From: Deltaproteobacteria bacterium UBA2957
GTDB taxonomy: Bacteria > Myxococcota_A > UBA796
Direction of reading: 5' to 3'
Length of the DNA: 26,317 nucleotides
Assembly: GCA_002348535.1 (NCBI GenBank)
Contig: DEBL01000371.1
Location: 1-26,317 of the forward strand
The notes under the pieces were generated by a model that saw only the letters and a list, made by a program, of their open reading frames with translations, was not told the origin of the DNA and did no database searches. Positions within the stretch are counted from its first letter, which is position 1. Every line of letters begins with the position of its first letter. The position numbers and the translations under genes were made by a program. Of this stretch, positions 7,902 to 15,491 are shown piece by piece.

Positions 7902-9650
7902 ATGTCCACTTTCATTCTCGGCATCTCCGCTCAGTATCATGACTCCGCCGCCACATTGCTGCGAGACGGTGAAGTGATTGCCGCGGCCAACGAAGAGCGA
8001 TTCAGTCGACTCAAGCACGACCCTTCCCTCCCCATTCGGGCTTCGCGATGGTGCCTTGAAGAAGCGGGAATCACCATGGATGACGTCGATTACGTGGTTT
8101 TCTACGAGAAACCGCTACGGAAGTTCGAGCGGCTTTTGATCCAGCAGTTGTTGCACTTCCCGAAAAGCTTCAAGGCGTTCCGCCGCAGTTCGATGGTCTG
8201 GCTGACGGACAAGCTCTGGGTGCGAAATGCGCTGGTCAAACACCTCGAAGTCCACCCCGACAAAATCCTGTGGTCTGAACACCACCTCTCCCATGCAGCG
8301 AGTGTATTTTACGGCTCCGACCTCGAAGAGGCCGCCGTACTGACTGTGGACGGAGTGGGTGAATGGGCAACGACCGGGCTGTGGAAGGCCGGGCCCGACG
8401 GCATCAAGCCGATCTTTCAGGTCAACTTTCCGGAGTCCATCGGACTCGTTTACAGCGCCTTCACCGCATTCTTGGGTTTTCGGGTCAATAACGGTGAGTA
8501 CAAAGTGATGGGGATGGCCGCATACGGCGACCCTGTGTTCGAAGACGAGGTACTCAAGGTCATCCGCCCAAACGAAGACGGCTCATTCAGTGTAGACATG
8601 AAATACCTGAGCTACCACTACTCCGCGACGGACTCCTACACCAAGGCTTTCGAGGACCTCTTTGGTGAGCCACGCTTCCCGGGCACAACGTTCGATCCGG
8701 CCACACCCGAGGGCAAGCGATTTGCAGACGTCGCTGCCAGCATCCAAAAAGTTACCGAAGATTGCTTGGTCGGATTGGCCAACCGCCTCCACCATGAAAC
8801 GCAACTTGATCACCTCTGCATGGCCGGTGGTGTCGCGTTGAACTCGGTCGCGAATACGGCGATCTTGGCACGCACTCCGTTCAAATCCTTGACCGTCCAT
8901 CCAGCGGCTGGAGACGCCGGCGGCTCACTCGGCGCCGCCCTGTGGGCTTGGAATGAAGTCTTGGGTAAGGACCGAAACCCACCGGTCACCCGTCCAGGTC
9001 TAGGCGAAGCCTGGAGTCACGAGCGGGTTCAAGAGATGCTTTCCGATCTCAAAATTTCAGCGGTGGATGTCGGCGACAAGGTCACCGATATGGCAGCTCA
9101 AGACATCGCAGATGGAAAAGTAATCGGGTGGGTCCAAGGGGGGTTCGAGTGGGGACCACGTGCCCTTGGCCATCGCTCAATCTTGGCCAACCCTCGCGAC
9201 CCAGACATGCAGGACCGCGTGAATGCGAAGGTGAAGTTCCGCGAGCGATTCCGGCCGTTTGCGCCGTCTGTTCTCGCCGGACACGAATCCCGGTATTTCG
9301 AGATTCCCGAGGGTTCTCACCAGCCGGTTCGGTGGATGCTCATGGTTGTCCCCGTTCTCGACGATCAGAAAGCAATCATGCCCTCCATCACCCATGTCGA
9401 TGGAACGGCACGCATCCACGTGGTGGAGCAAGATGCAAATCCTCGGTACCACAAACTGCTTGAAGCCTTGGGTGAGAAGACCGGTCACCCCATCGTCCTC
9501 AACACGTCCTTCAATCTCAAAGGCGAACCCATCGTGAGTTCTCCGGTCTATGCGCTCGCCACATTTATGCGCTGCGACATTGACGTCTTGTACATCGACT
9601 CGTTTAGAATCGACAAGGCAAAGATGCGCGGACTGGACCGGGTGTCTTAG
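7902..9650 (+). CDS. Carbamoyltransferase, NodU/CmcH family
   Basis: The 582-residue, full-length member of the family transfers a carbamoyl group from carbamoyl phosphate, via carbamoyl-adenylate, to a hydroxyl of a sugar, antibiotic or lipid. The N-terminal ASKHA-like domain shows GISAQYHDSAATLL (7-20), ANEERFSRLKHD (29-40), the metal-binding SEHHLSHAASVFYGS (125-139), TVDGVGEWAT (148-157) and NNGEYKVMGMAAYG (196-209). The second domain has GGVALNSVANT, GDAGGSLGAA, EWGPRALGHRSILANPR, FRERFRPFAPSVL and LNTSFNLKGEPIV. The typical family form is GRxEFGPRALGxRS; here it is GGFEWGPRALGHRS, a mild variant. The ATG at 7902 gives the family N-terminus; only a weak AGAAGA precedes it. Its neighbours are a ferritin-like protein upstream and a DUF5989-like protein downstream. 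No sugar or polyketide pathway is adjacent, so the acceptor is unknown. Confidence 0.95.
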   Translation: MSTFILGISAQYHDSAATLLRDGEVIAAANEERFSRLKHDPSLPIRASRWCLEEAGITMDDVDYVVFYEKPLRKFERLLIQQLLHFPKSFKAFRRSSMVWLTDKLWVRNALVKHLEVHPDKILWSEHHLSHAASVFYGSDLEEAAVLTVDGVGEWATTGLWKAGPDGIKPIFQVNFPESIGLVYSAFTAFLGFRVNNGEYKVMGMAAYGDPVFEDEVLKVIRPNEDGSFSVDMKYLSYHYSATDSYTKAFEDLFGEPRFPGTTFDPATPEGKRFADVAASIQKVTEDCLVGLANRLHHETQLDHLCMAGGVALNSVANTAILARTPFKSLTVHPAAGDAGGSLGAALWAWNEVLGKDRNPPVTRPGLGEAWSHERVQEMLSDLKISAVDVGDKVTDMAAQDIADGKVIGWVQGGFEWGPRALGHRSILANPRDPDMQDRVNAKVKFRERFRPFAPSVLAGHESRYFEIPEGSHQPVRWMLMVVPVLDDQKAIMPSITHVDGTARIHVVEQDANPRYHKLLEALGEKTGHPIVLNTSFNLKGEPIVSSPVYALATFMRCDIDVLYIDSFRIDKAKMRGLDRVS

Positions 9651-9678
9651 CCTCTCATCGTCATCTCTTGGAGATTTC

Positions 9679-9870
9679 ATGGCCGACGAAAACAAACCCA
9701 GCAACATGTCGATCCGGATGGGCACGGTCGGCCAAGTCTACAAGATGCTCAAGCGCAGCAAACGCTGGTGGATGTTGCCCATGCTGACGATAATGGTGTT
9801 GCTTGGCTTGGCCCTGTCTGGCCTTCAGGCCGTTCAATACGTGGCGCCATTTATCTACGCTGTATTTTAA
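9679..9870 (+). CDS. DUF5989-like small membrane protein
   Basis: A 63-residue protein starting at ATG 9679, with TTGGAG six bases upstream, 28 bases after the carbamoyltransferase stop. A polar N-terminus (MADENKPSNMSIRMG) is followed by KRSKRWWMLPMLTIMVLLG, a hydrophobic helix (about 33-50), and the terminal VAPFIYAVF. The WW-x-x-P lead into one transmembrane helix and the aromatic C-terminus are what I recall of DUF5989 mini-proteins that accompany carbamoyltransferase genes, often with an SxtJ-type membrane protein. Function is unknown; an anchor or partner for the carbamoyltransferase is a guess. Its stop codon sits in a palindrome shared with the facing gene. Confidence 0.85.
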   Translation: MADENKPSNMSIRMGTVGQVYKMLKRSKRWWMLPMLTIMVLLGLALSGLQAVQYVAPFIYAVF

Positions 9871-9875
9871 AATAC
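9862..9875. repeat. Perfect 14-base palindrome forming both convergent gene ends
   Basis: GTATTTTAAAATAC is its own reverse complement. Read on either strand it encodes Val-Phe-stop, so the two convergent small membrane-protein genes end within it and overlap by four bases (9867-9870). It is AT-only in its core and is not a GC-rich terminator hairpin. It may help end transcription in both directions or simply reflect the inverted gene pair. Confidence 0.8.
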
Positions 9876-10007
9876 GCTGTAGAACCGCTCCACGACTGGT
9901 CGGAAGTCGCCCAGTAGGAGGGCCGCCGCCATGCCGGCCATTCCGATTAACAGCGGCGCAAGCCACCACAACGTCATTGATGACTGTGTTTCCGGGGGCG
10001 TGTTCAT
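9867..10007 (-). CDS. Candidate 46-residue membrane protein, DUF5989-like and facing its look-alike
   Basis: On the minus strand an ATG at 10007 opens a 46-residue frame: a polar start (MNTPPETQSS), WWLAPLLIGMAGMAAALLLG as a clear transmembrane helix, then DFRPVVERFYSVF and TAA. The order (WW, Pro two or three residues on, a Leu-rich helix, an aromatic-SVF or -AVF end) matches the plus-strand gene at 9679-9870. Parts of the DNA are also alike when the second is reversed (TGGTGG at the helix start and TCTAC plus a nearby GTATTTTAA at the end). No well-spaced ribosome-binding site precedes the ATG: AAGAG abuts it directly. An internal ATG at 9977 is possible. Support is composition and similarity, not a homology search. 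Confidence 0.5.
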   Translation of the reverse strand: MNTPPETQSSMTLWWLAPLLIGMAGMAAALLLGDFRPVVERFYSVF

Positions 10008-10035
10008 CTCTTCATGATAGCTGCCCTCTCCCGAC

Positions 10036-10620
10036 ATGCCCAGACGTAAAAAGTTCGACCTCGATGGCCGGTGCGGCCGATGCTTTCAACAAGTGGGACA
10101 CTGCGTCTGTGATGGTATCCCCACGATTCAATGTGAGACGAACTTCCTGATCGTCCGACACTGGAAAGAGCGACGCAAGCCATCCAATACCGGCCGTTTT
10201 GTCGACTATGCACTCTCCAGCGCACGCATCGTCGACTACGGTGCACCCGGTGAGACGTGGAATCCTCAAGTGCTGAAGATGCCAGCCCCGGTTCTCTTGT
10301 TCCCTCACCCCGACGGAATCGAATGCACGTTTCGACCCGAAAGCGTCATTGTTGTTGATGGGAGTTGGCCTCAAGCCCGGAAACTGGTCAACAAGCTCCC
10401 CGGCCTCCGGAATCTACCGAGGCTCACCGTTCGCGCTCCAGAGACGAAGCGCGTCCGACTGCGGACGCCACCGATGGCGCACGGCGTTTCGACGATCGAG
10501 GCTGTAGCGGCGGCACTCGATGTGCTCCATGGGTCTGCGACAGGTGAACCCCTCCGGCAACTGTATGACCGCATCGTCACGGGTGCCGTCGCGGCACGAG
10601 GCCGTCCGCTGCATCACTGA
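10036..10620 (+). CDS. DTW-domain protein (tRNA aminocarboxypropyltransferase family)
   Basis: The 194-residue protein has the DTW layout. Four cysteines in RCGRC and HCVC (Cys13, 16, 23, 25) look like a zinc site. Then come LIVRHWKERRKPSNTGR (38-54), the signature DGSW (108-111, here Ser for Thr), and GVSTIEAVAAAL (150-161). Characterised DTW proteins, such as E. coli TapT/YfiP and human DTWD1/2, attach the aminocarboxypropyl group of SAM to uridine in tRNA. The RNA position is not predictable here. The start at 10036 lacks an obvious ribosome-binding site, and the gene is divergent from the 46-residue frame with only 28 bases between. The aminotransferase follows after 22 bases. Confidence 0.9.
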   Translation: MPRRKKFDLDGRCGRCFQQVGHCVCDGIPTIQCETNFLIVRHWKERRKPSNTGRFVDYALSSARIVDYGAPGETWNPQVLKMPAPVLLFPHPDGIECTFRPESVIVVDGSWPQARKLVNKLPGLRNLPRLTVRAPETKRVRLRTPPMAHGVSTIEAVAAALDVLHGSATGEPLRQLYDRIVTGAVAARGRPLHH

Positions 10621-10630
10621 TCACGCACGA

Positions 10631-10636
10631 TATGAT
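10631..10636 (+). promoter_or_regulatory. -10-like TATGAT six bases before the aminotransferase ATG
   Basis: TATGAT ends six bases before the ATG at 10643. A transcript started from it would begin at or next to the start codon, giving a leaderless mRNA. The ATG has no recognisable ribosome-binding site, which fits. No good -35 hexamer is visible. Prediction only. Confidence 0.3.
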
Positions 10637-10642
10637 GGCGGT

Positions 10643-11782
10643 ATGCCCAAACACCTACTCGACCCCAATGTGTGTTTTTTGAACCACGGAAGTTTTGGTT
10701 CCACCCCAAAAGAGCTTCTGGACCTTCAGACCAAACTGCGTCATGAAATGGAACGAGAGCCCGTCGATTTTTTGGTGCGAACCCGAGATCAGCGATGGCT
10801 GGAGGCGGTGCGTGCTGTTGCGGATTTTCTGGATTCTGACCCCGCATCCACCGTATTTGTGCCCAACGCCACCAGCGGCATCAACGCCGTTATCAACTCA
10901 TTCCCGTGGTCACCCGGTGACGAAATCCTTACTACGAACCACAGGTATGACGCCGTTCGACGGACGCTCGACCACGCGGCCCACCGCCAAAATCTGACGG
11001 TTCGCGAGGCCGACGTGCCCTTCCCGATCGAAACCCCGATCCAAATTATCACGGCAATAGAAGGGGCCCTATCCCCGCGCACACGAATGATAGCGGTAGA
11101 CCACATTTCATCGCCCACAGCCCTCATCTCTCCTGTGGATGCAATCATCACCCTCGCTCGAGACCGTGGACTCGCTGTGCTAATCGATGGAGCCCACGCA
11201 CCAGGACAAGTAGACATCGACCTGCGAACAAATCCTCCCGACTTCTGGGTGGGCAACCTGCACAAGTGGTTGTGTGCACCGAAAGGGTGCGCCGTGCTGT
11301 TCGTCGAAGAACGCTGGCGAGACACAATCCATCCAACCAGCATCTCCCACGGATATTCCCAAGGCCTTCACGAGGAGTTCAGTTGGACCGGAACGCTTGA
11401 TCCTACGGCAATTATGTGCGCAAAAACGGCGATTGACCTACACAACGAACAGGGTGGGGCCGCATTTCGCAATGCTCACCACAGATTGGTCCAGCACGGC
11501 CGACGTGTGATCGCCGACGCGCTGGCGGTTGACCTCCCGCATCCCGATGACCCTTACCTGTATGCCGGCATGGCCACAGTACCTCTACCCATGCCGGCTG
11601 AACGCACAGATGAACTCTGGGAGGCCTTGCGCAAATGCCACAATATCGAGGTCCCCGTCATTTCATGGCAGGGAAAGGCTTGGGTCCGCATTTCTGGCTA
11701 CGCCGCATACAACAAGCCTGAACAATACTCCCTACTGGCGTCGGCGCTAACGGCCGAACTGTTCAACGGATCAGGTGAATGA
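10643..11782 (+). CDS. Class V PLP-dependent aminotransferase (isopenicillin-N epimerase-like)
   Basis: The 379-residue protein is of normal length for the class V family (CefD/SufS/serine aminotransferase fold). Visible motifs are FLNHGSFGSTP (12-22), VPNATSGINAV (73-83, phosphate cup), AVDHISSPTALISPV (151-165), IDGAHAPGQVDIDL (181-194, with Asp182 and His185 near the PLP ring) and VGNLHKWLCAPKG (203-215), where Lys208 is the likely PLP Schiff-base lysine. The closest family type appears to be isopenicillin-N-epimerase-like, a broad group that also includes EgtE-like lyases. No ergothioneine or beta-lactam genes are nearby, so substrate is open. The ATG at 10643 begins the conserved N-terminus. 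The 3' end overlaps the convergent methyltransferase gene by 20 bases. Confidence 0.93.
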   Translation: MPKHLLDPNVCFLNHGSFGSTPKELLDLQTKLRHEMEREPVDFLVRTRDQRWLEAVRAVADFLDSDPASTVFVPNATSGINAVINSFPWSPGDEILTTNHRYDAVRRTLDHAAHRQNLTVREADVPFPIETPIQIITAIEGALSPRTRMIAVDHISSPTALISPVDAIITLARDRGLAVLIDGAHAPGQVDIDLRTNPPDFWVGNLHKWLCAPKGCAVLFVEERWRDTIHPTSISHGYSQGLHEEFSWTGTLDPTAIMCAKTAIDLHNEQGGAAFRNAHHRLVQHGRRVIADALAVDLPHPDDPYLYAGMATVPLPMPAERTDELWEALRKCHNIEVPVISWQGKAWVRISGYAAYNKPEQYSLLASALTAELFNGSGE

Positions 11783-12410
11783 CTGGCTTCCACACCCGGC
11801 TCAGTTCCCATCGATTGCCGTCGGTAAGGTCAATGCAATCCAGCGACTTGACCGTAAACAACGGTTCAAAGTGAGATCGCACCTCGTCCAAAGAAACGGA
11901 GAACGGCGGACCGTCACGCTCGTCCGCAGGGTAGTCGAACGTAAGCATTAATGCCTGAGCATTGGCGCTCAGCAGCGAACCAACCTGACCTGCGTAGGCA
12001 CTACGGCGGTCGGGAGCCAGCGCAACCACGGCGGCTCGATCGTACCAACTGCTCACCGTCCCGATGTGATTCGAAGTGAGCGCGAAAAAGTCCCCAACCC
12101 AAATTTCAATGCCATCGTGCTCAAGGAGCAAGAACGAATCCCTCAACGTCTCGGTAACATTCAACCCATTTTCAGCGAAAAATGCTCGCGCAGCGAGCTC
12201 AGAAAGCTCCACCCCGACGACCCGATGACCGCGCTGCCGTAGCCAAAGCATGTCGAGGCTCTTGCCGCACAGAGGCACGAGCACAGATGATGAGGTATCC
12301 GCGACCAGTTTGGGCCAGTGCTCCACCAACAGTGCGTTGACTTTTTCTTGGTGAAATCCGATATTTCCATCCCGCCATCGTTTCTTCCAAGCCTTGTTTT
12401 CACTCGCCAC
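11763..12410 (-). CDS. tpm: Thiopurine S-methyltransferase family protein (Tpm-like)
   Basis: The 215-residue protein matches TPMT, a SAM-dependent methyltransferase of sulfur, selenium or tellurium compounds. Visible are WKKRWRDGNIGFHQEKVN (8-24), the SAM-binding LVPLCGKSLDMLWL (44-57) with GVELSE (66-71), IWVGDFFAL (103-111) and the DRAAVVALAP block (124-133). A GTG at 12410 is the best start because AGGAG lies eight bases upstream and family similarity begins at once; the longer frame from 12440 is unsupported. The start lies 11 bases inside the end of the receiver gene, so translation is probably coupled. Bacterial relatives can confer tellurite or selenite resistance by volatilisation, but whether this one does is unknown. 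It is the last gene of the signalling operon. Confidence 0.93.
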   Translation of the reverse strand: MASENKAWKKRWRDGNIGFHQEKVNALLVEHWPKLVADTSSSVLVPLCGKSLDMLWLRQRGHRVVGVELSELAARAFFAENGLNVTETLRDSFLLLEHDGIEIWVGDFFALTSNHIGTVSSWYDRAAVVALAPDRRSAYAGQVGSLLSANAQALMLTFDYPADERDGPPFSVSLDEVRSHFEPLFTVKSLDCIDLTDGNRWELSRVWKPVIHLIR

Positions 12411-12846
12411 TGCACAATCTCCTAAGCGCAGACCGGACATCAGCCGGACCTGCGGTGTCGTGGGTATATGCTACGTGTTGTAACCGACGACTGAGGTGTT
12501 CCCAGCGACCCGGCTCCCGACCAAAGTCATAACTGAACAGAATGGGCGTTCGGTGCCCTGCAGCACGCACCGCGTCCGCGATGAACGTACCTTGATGGCG
12601 CTCAAGAAATCGGCGCACTCGCCTCGTATCGCCACCGAATCGGTCGCGAATCGGGCCTTCATCGCCGATCAATCGGCTGGCCCGGTCGAATCGCATGTCC
12701 ATGAAGATGACATCCCAATGTGCAGAAGCGAGCATCTCGAGCGCTTCCAGACCGTCTCCGGCTCGACCCAGTGTGAAGTCAGCCCCCAAGTACCTCGCCA
12801 TGGTCTCTGAATACTCATGGCCATCCTCCACGATCAGGACCCTCAT
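12400..12846 (-). CDS. Stand-alone atypical response-regulator receiver
   Basis: The 148-residue protein is a single CheY-like receiver with no output domain. MRVLIVEDG gives the acidic pocket (Glu7, Asp8) and VIFMDMRFD the likely phospho-acceptor Asp50. TPILFSYD (100-107) is the beta-4 strand with Ser105 in the usual Thr/Ser place. The loop after Asp50 is enlarged (about 51-90), and the region where receivers have a conserved Lys-Pro reads AYTHDTAGP, so the lysine appears absent. The ATG overlaps the kinase gene stop as ATGA, implying coupled translation. It probably acts as a phosphate sink or allosteric partner of the kinase. The same motif (Asp-x-x-Phe-Asp plus a loop ending in Gln-Gly) is present in the operon's other receiver. 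Confidence 0.88.
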   Translation of the reverse strand: MRVLIVEDGHEYSETMARYLGADFTLGRAGDGLEALEMLASAHWDVIFMDMRFDRASRLIGDEGPIRDRFGGDTRRVRRFLERHQGTFIADAVRAAGHRTPILFSYDFGREPGRWEHLSRRLQHVAYTHDTAGPADVRSALRRLCSGE

Positions 12847-15491
12847 CCGGCTACTCGCTCATCCACTCGCTCGAGTTCAACCACCACAGCCTTGGACCAG
12901 CCGTCTGACGCAGACACCCGAACCGAACCGCCGTTGCGTTCAGCGAGGTCGCGCACGAGGCCCAAGCCACGACTCACCTCCGCTTCGATGATCATTTGAG
13001 TTGATAGGTGCCCGCGTGCCGTGTCCAGCAGCGCGACTGAAGCCCTGAGAAGACCGGTGATGTCGTCGGTGTGATGACGAACCCTCACCTCTAATCTGGG
13101 CTCTCCGTGCGACCCGATTGTGGTTAGCGCCTGCAGCGCGTTGCGCAACAGATTCGTCAGGATGTCTTCGAGATCTCCACGGCTCGCTGAGATCGATGTC
13201 GCGGCTGGGATGTCGATCTCCAGCTCAGGAATGGGCAGTCCGCTAAAGCCCGGCTCTGCCCGGACACGGGCATCCACACGACGAACGATCGCCTCGGACA
13301 AATCACAGGTTGTCAGCGCGGCCAACAGGCATCCCAACTGCTCGTAAGCATCTACATTCAGTGCATGACTGATGGTTGAAACCGTTCCCGCGAGCCCTTG
13401 CCGCGCGGTGGCATTTGCAGGTGGCACCAAGAGTTTGCGTCGAACACGGTACAGTGCGGCCATAGAACGCGATATTGCCCCAAACACCGGATCACTGTGG
13501 CGCAGGTCAATGTGCATCCCATGCGTTCGACCGAGCGTCACCAACTGCTCAAGGTATGCGTCGTATCGGGACGTCACGCCCTCACCGTCCAGCACGCCAA
13601 AAAGGCGCTCTGCGCCGTACACCACAGCAGCATCATCTCCCGTCTCAAGCGCATGAGACATCTCATCAAGCAGCGAAGTGTTGTGCTTCAACAACTCGTG
13701 ACGAATCGCCGACACGACTATGCTGACATCGTGCGCAACACTCGGGGCGCAATCGATGAGGTCCGCAAGATTTTTGCGGCCGGCCCGCCGCCAACCGGCC
13801 CAAGCGACCAAGAATCCAACGAAGCCGAACCCTCCCCAGAGCGCCAATCGTGTACGACGAACTTCCGCATCCAGTGTTGCGGATAACGCGGTGGCAGGCG
13901 CATGCTTTGGCCCACTGGCCGTCAACGCGAAAAACTGGTCGAGATAAGCGCGCGCTTGTTCGGGGTCTCCATTGGCGTGCGCCCACTCCGCAAGTCGATA
14001 CAGCGCCTCCACCGAACCGGCTCGACTCGCCTGTTCGTAAGCGGTAGCCGCCCCCTTCACGTCACCTTCAAAATCCGCCAGTTCCCCCAGCGCAAGCAGT
14101 ACACCGGGCTGCTGTGGGCGAATGGCCAACGAACGTAACCATGCAGCTTTTCCGTCAGCTCGATTTCCCTCAGCCACCTCCAGCGCAGCCAAGAGATTCA
14201 GCGCACTCGCCCAACGCGGCGCCAACTCGACGGCACGGGCAGCCTCGGCGGTGGCCTTGTCCAGCTGGTCATTCTCGCGATACGCGCGCGCAAGACGAAA
14301 GTGCTCTTCTGCATCGGAATTGATACCCGTTGATTTCTCATCCATGGGCTTATCTGCGGGAACTTCCGGAGCCTTGCGACCCAATTGGTGAATGCGCTGC
14401 TGCGCCTTGCGCCCCCACGTCCCCTTGGGATCCATGCCCATTACGGTGCGGTACACATCCACGGCGGCGTCATAGTCTCGAAGCCCGCGCTCCATCTCCG
14501 CCAGACGGAATGCAACCTCCGTCCATGTGGGACGCAGCGACAGTGCAGTCCGGTATGCATCACGCGCCTCACGGTCTCGTTTTCCACCGTAGGCCTCCGT
14601 GAGTAGATCTCCAAATCGTGCATGCCATGTTGCGACATTGGGGGCGACTGTGATGGCTCGAATAAACGACACCTCAGCTTCGGCGATGTCGGATTCAGCC
14701 AGGTAGATTTCACCCAGCGCCCCCCAGAGTTCCGGGTTGGAAGGTACCGCTCGCACGAGCCCCGACAGCACGGCAATTGCAGTATCGACCTGCCCAGCCG
14801 ACGCCATCCGTCGTGCGCGACTGAGACTCCCTTGCTGCTCCGCGGTGAGCGGGGTCTGCTCATTCACTCGAAAGTATTGAGCTGAACGCTCTATTCGTAG
14901 CCGATCTAAACGGGACTTCACCTCGTCGACCCAGTCCACCATCGGCCACTGTTGAATGATTCGTTCGAGCATTCGCTCCGCAACCGCGTCGTGTCCAGCG
15001 CTTTGAAGTTCACCGGCAACATCAAGAATGACTGACCCCTTTGGAGGGCCTGTTACCAGATCGAGGTACCCATGCACTGCATCCGCGGCCCCAAGGGGGT
15101 CAACTCGCTTCAGCGCACGCGCTTCGCCGAGGTAGGGCCAGGCGTCTCCCAGTTGAATGGACTGTTGAAGCCGGTACAATTCCGCTGCGCGATGAGGGTC
15201 TATCGACTCCATTATGAATGCACGAGCCTCGACGCCCTTTGGGTTCGATCCGAGTCGCTCATACGTTTGAATCGCAGCCTCTGTGTCACCCTGCGCCTCC
15301 AACGCCCGCCCTAAGCCCAACACAGCCACTTCTAGGTTCGCATCGACCGCAACAAGCACACCGTAATGTGCAGCGGCTTGAGACCAACGACCCGTAGCCT
15401 CGGCCTCGATGGCAGCCGTCAATCGCTCCTGTTGCGCCGGTGACAGTCCACTGCCGAGAGCAACAGCTCCGATCCACGATAGGAACCACAT
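12843..15491 (-). CDS. Membrane histidine kinase with long TPR sensor region
   Basis: 882 residues. The N-terminus (MWFLSWIGAVALGSG) is a signal or anchor segment. Residues about 20-545 are Ala/Leu/Arg-rich helical pairs typical of tetratricopeptide repeats (for example 25-80, 225-350, 395-520), probably outside the inner membrane. LALWGGFGFVGFLVAWAGW (549-567) is the transmembrane helix. The cytoplasmic part has a dimerisation/H-box (AIRHELLKHNTSLLDEM, His598 the likely phospho site) and a GHKL ATPase with N-box DLEDILTNLLRNALQAL (773-789) and RGLGLVRDLAERNGG (841-855). The usual DxGxG motif is LLDTARG (821-827), so ATP binding may be altered. The start ATG overlaps the upstream regulator stop (TAATG). 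It likely senses an envelope protein or peptide through the TPRs and signals to its operon partners. Confidence 0.9.
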   Translation of the reverse strand: MWFLSWIGAVALGSGLSPAQQERLTAAIEAEATGRWSQAAAHYGVLVAVDANLEVAVLGLGRALEAQGDTEAAIQTYERLGSNPKGVEARAFIMESIDPHRAAELYRLQQSIQLGDAWPYLGEARALKRVDPLGAADAVHGYLDLVTGPPKGSVILDVAGELQSAGHDAVAERMLERIIQQWPMVDWVDEVKSRLDRLRIERSAQYFRVNEQTPLTAEQQGSLSRARRMASAGQVDTAIAVLSGLVRAVPSNPELWGALGEIYLAESDIAEAEVSFIRAITVAPNVATWHARFGDLLTEAYGGKRDREARDAYRTALSLRPTWTEVAFRLAEMERGLRDYDAAVDVYRTVMGMDPKGTWGRKAQQRIHQLGRKAPEVPADKPMDEKSTGINSDAEEHFRLARAYRENDQLDKATAEAARAVELAPRWASALNLLAALEVAEGNRADGKAAWLRSLAIRPQQPGVLLALGELADFEGDVKGAATAYEQASRAGSVEALYRLAEWAHANGDPEQARAYLDQFFALTASGPKHAPATALSATLDAEVRRTRLALWGGFGFVGFLVAWAGWRRAGRKNLADLIDCAPSVAHDVSIVVSAIRHELLKHNTSLLDEMSHALETGDDAAVVYGAERLFGVLDGEGVTSRYDAYLEQLVTLGRTHGMHIDLRHSDPVFGAISRSMAALYRVRRKLLVPPANATARQGLAGTVSTISHALNVDAYEQLGCLLAALTTCDLSEAIVRRVDARVRAEPGFSGLPIPELEIDIPAATSISASRGDLEDILTNLLRNALQALTTIGSHGEPRLEVRVRHHTDDITGLLRASVALLDTARGHLSTQMIIEAEVSRGLGLVRDLAERNGGSVRVSASDGWSKAVVVELERVDERVAG

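Noticed and set aside
9862..9875. Palindrome as an intrinsic terminator
   Set aside because: The core is only A and T, so the hairpin would be weak, and no GC stem or T-tract follows. It was kept as a repeat only.
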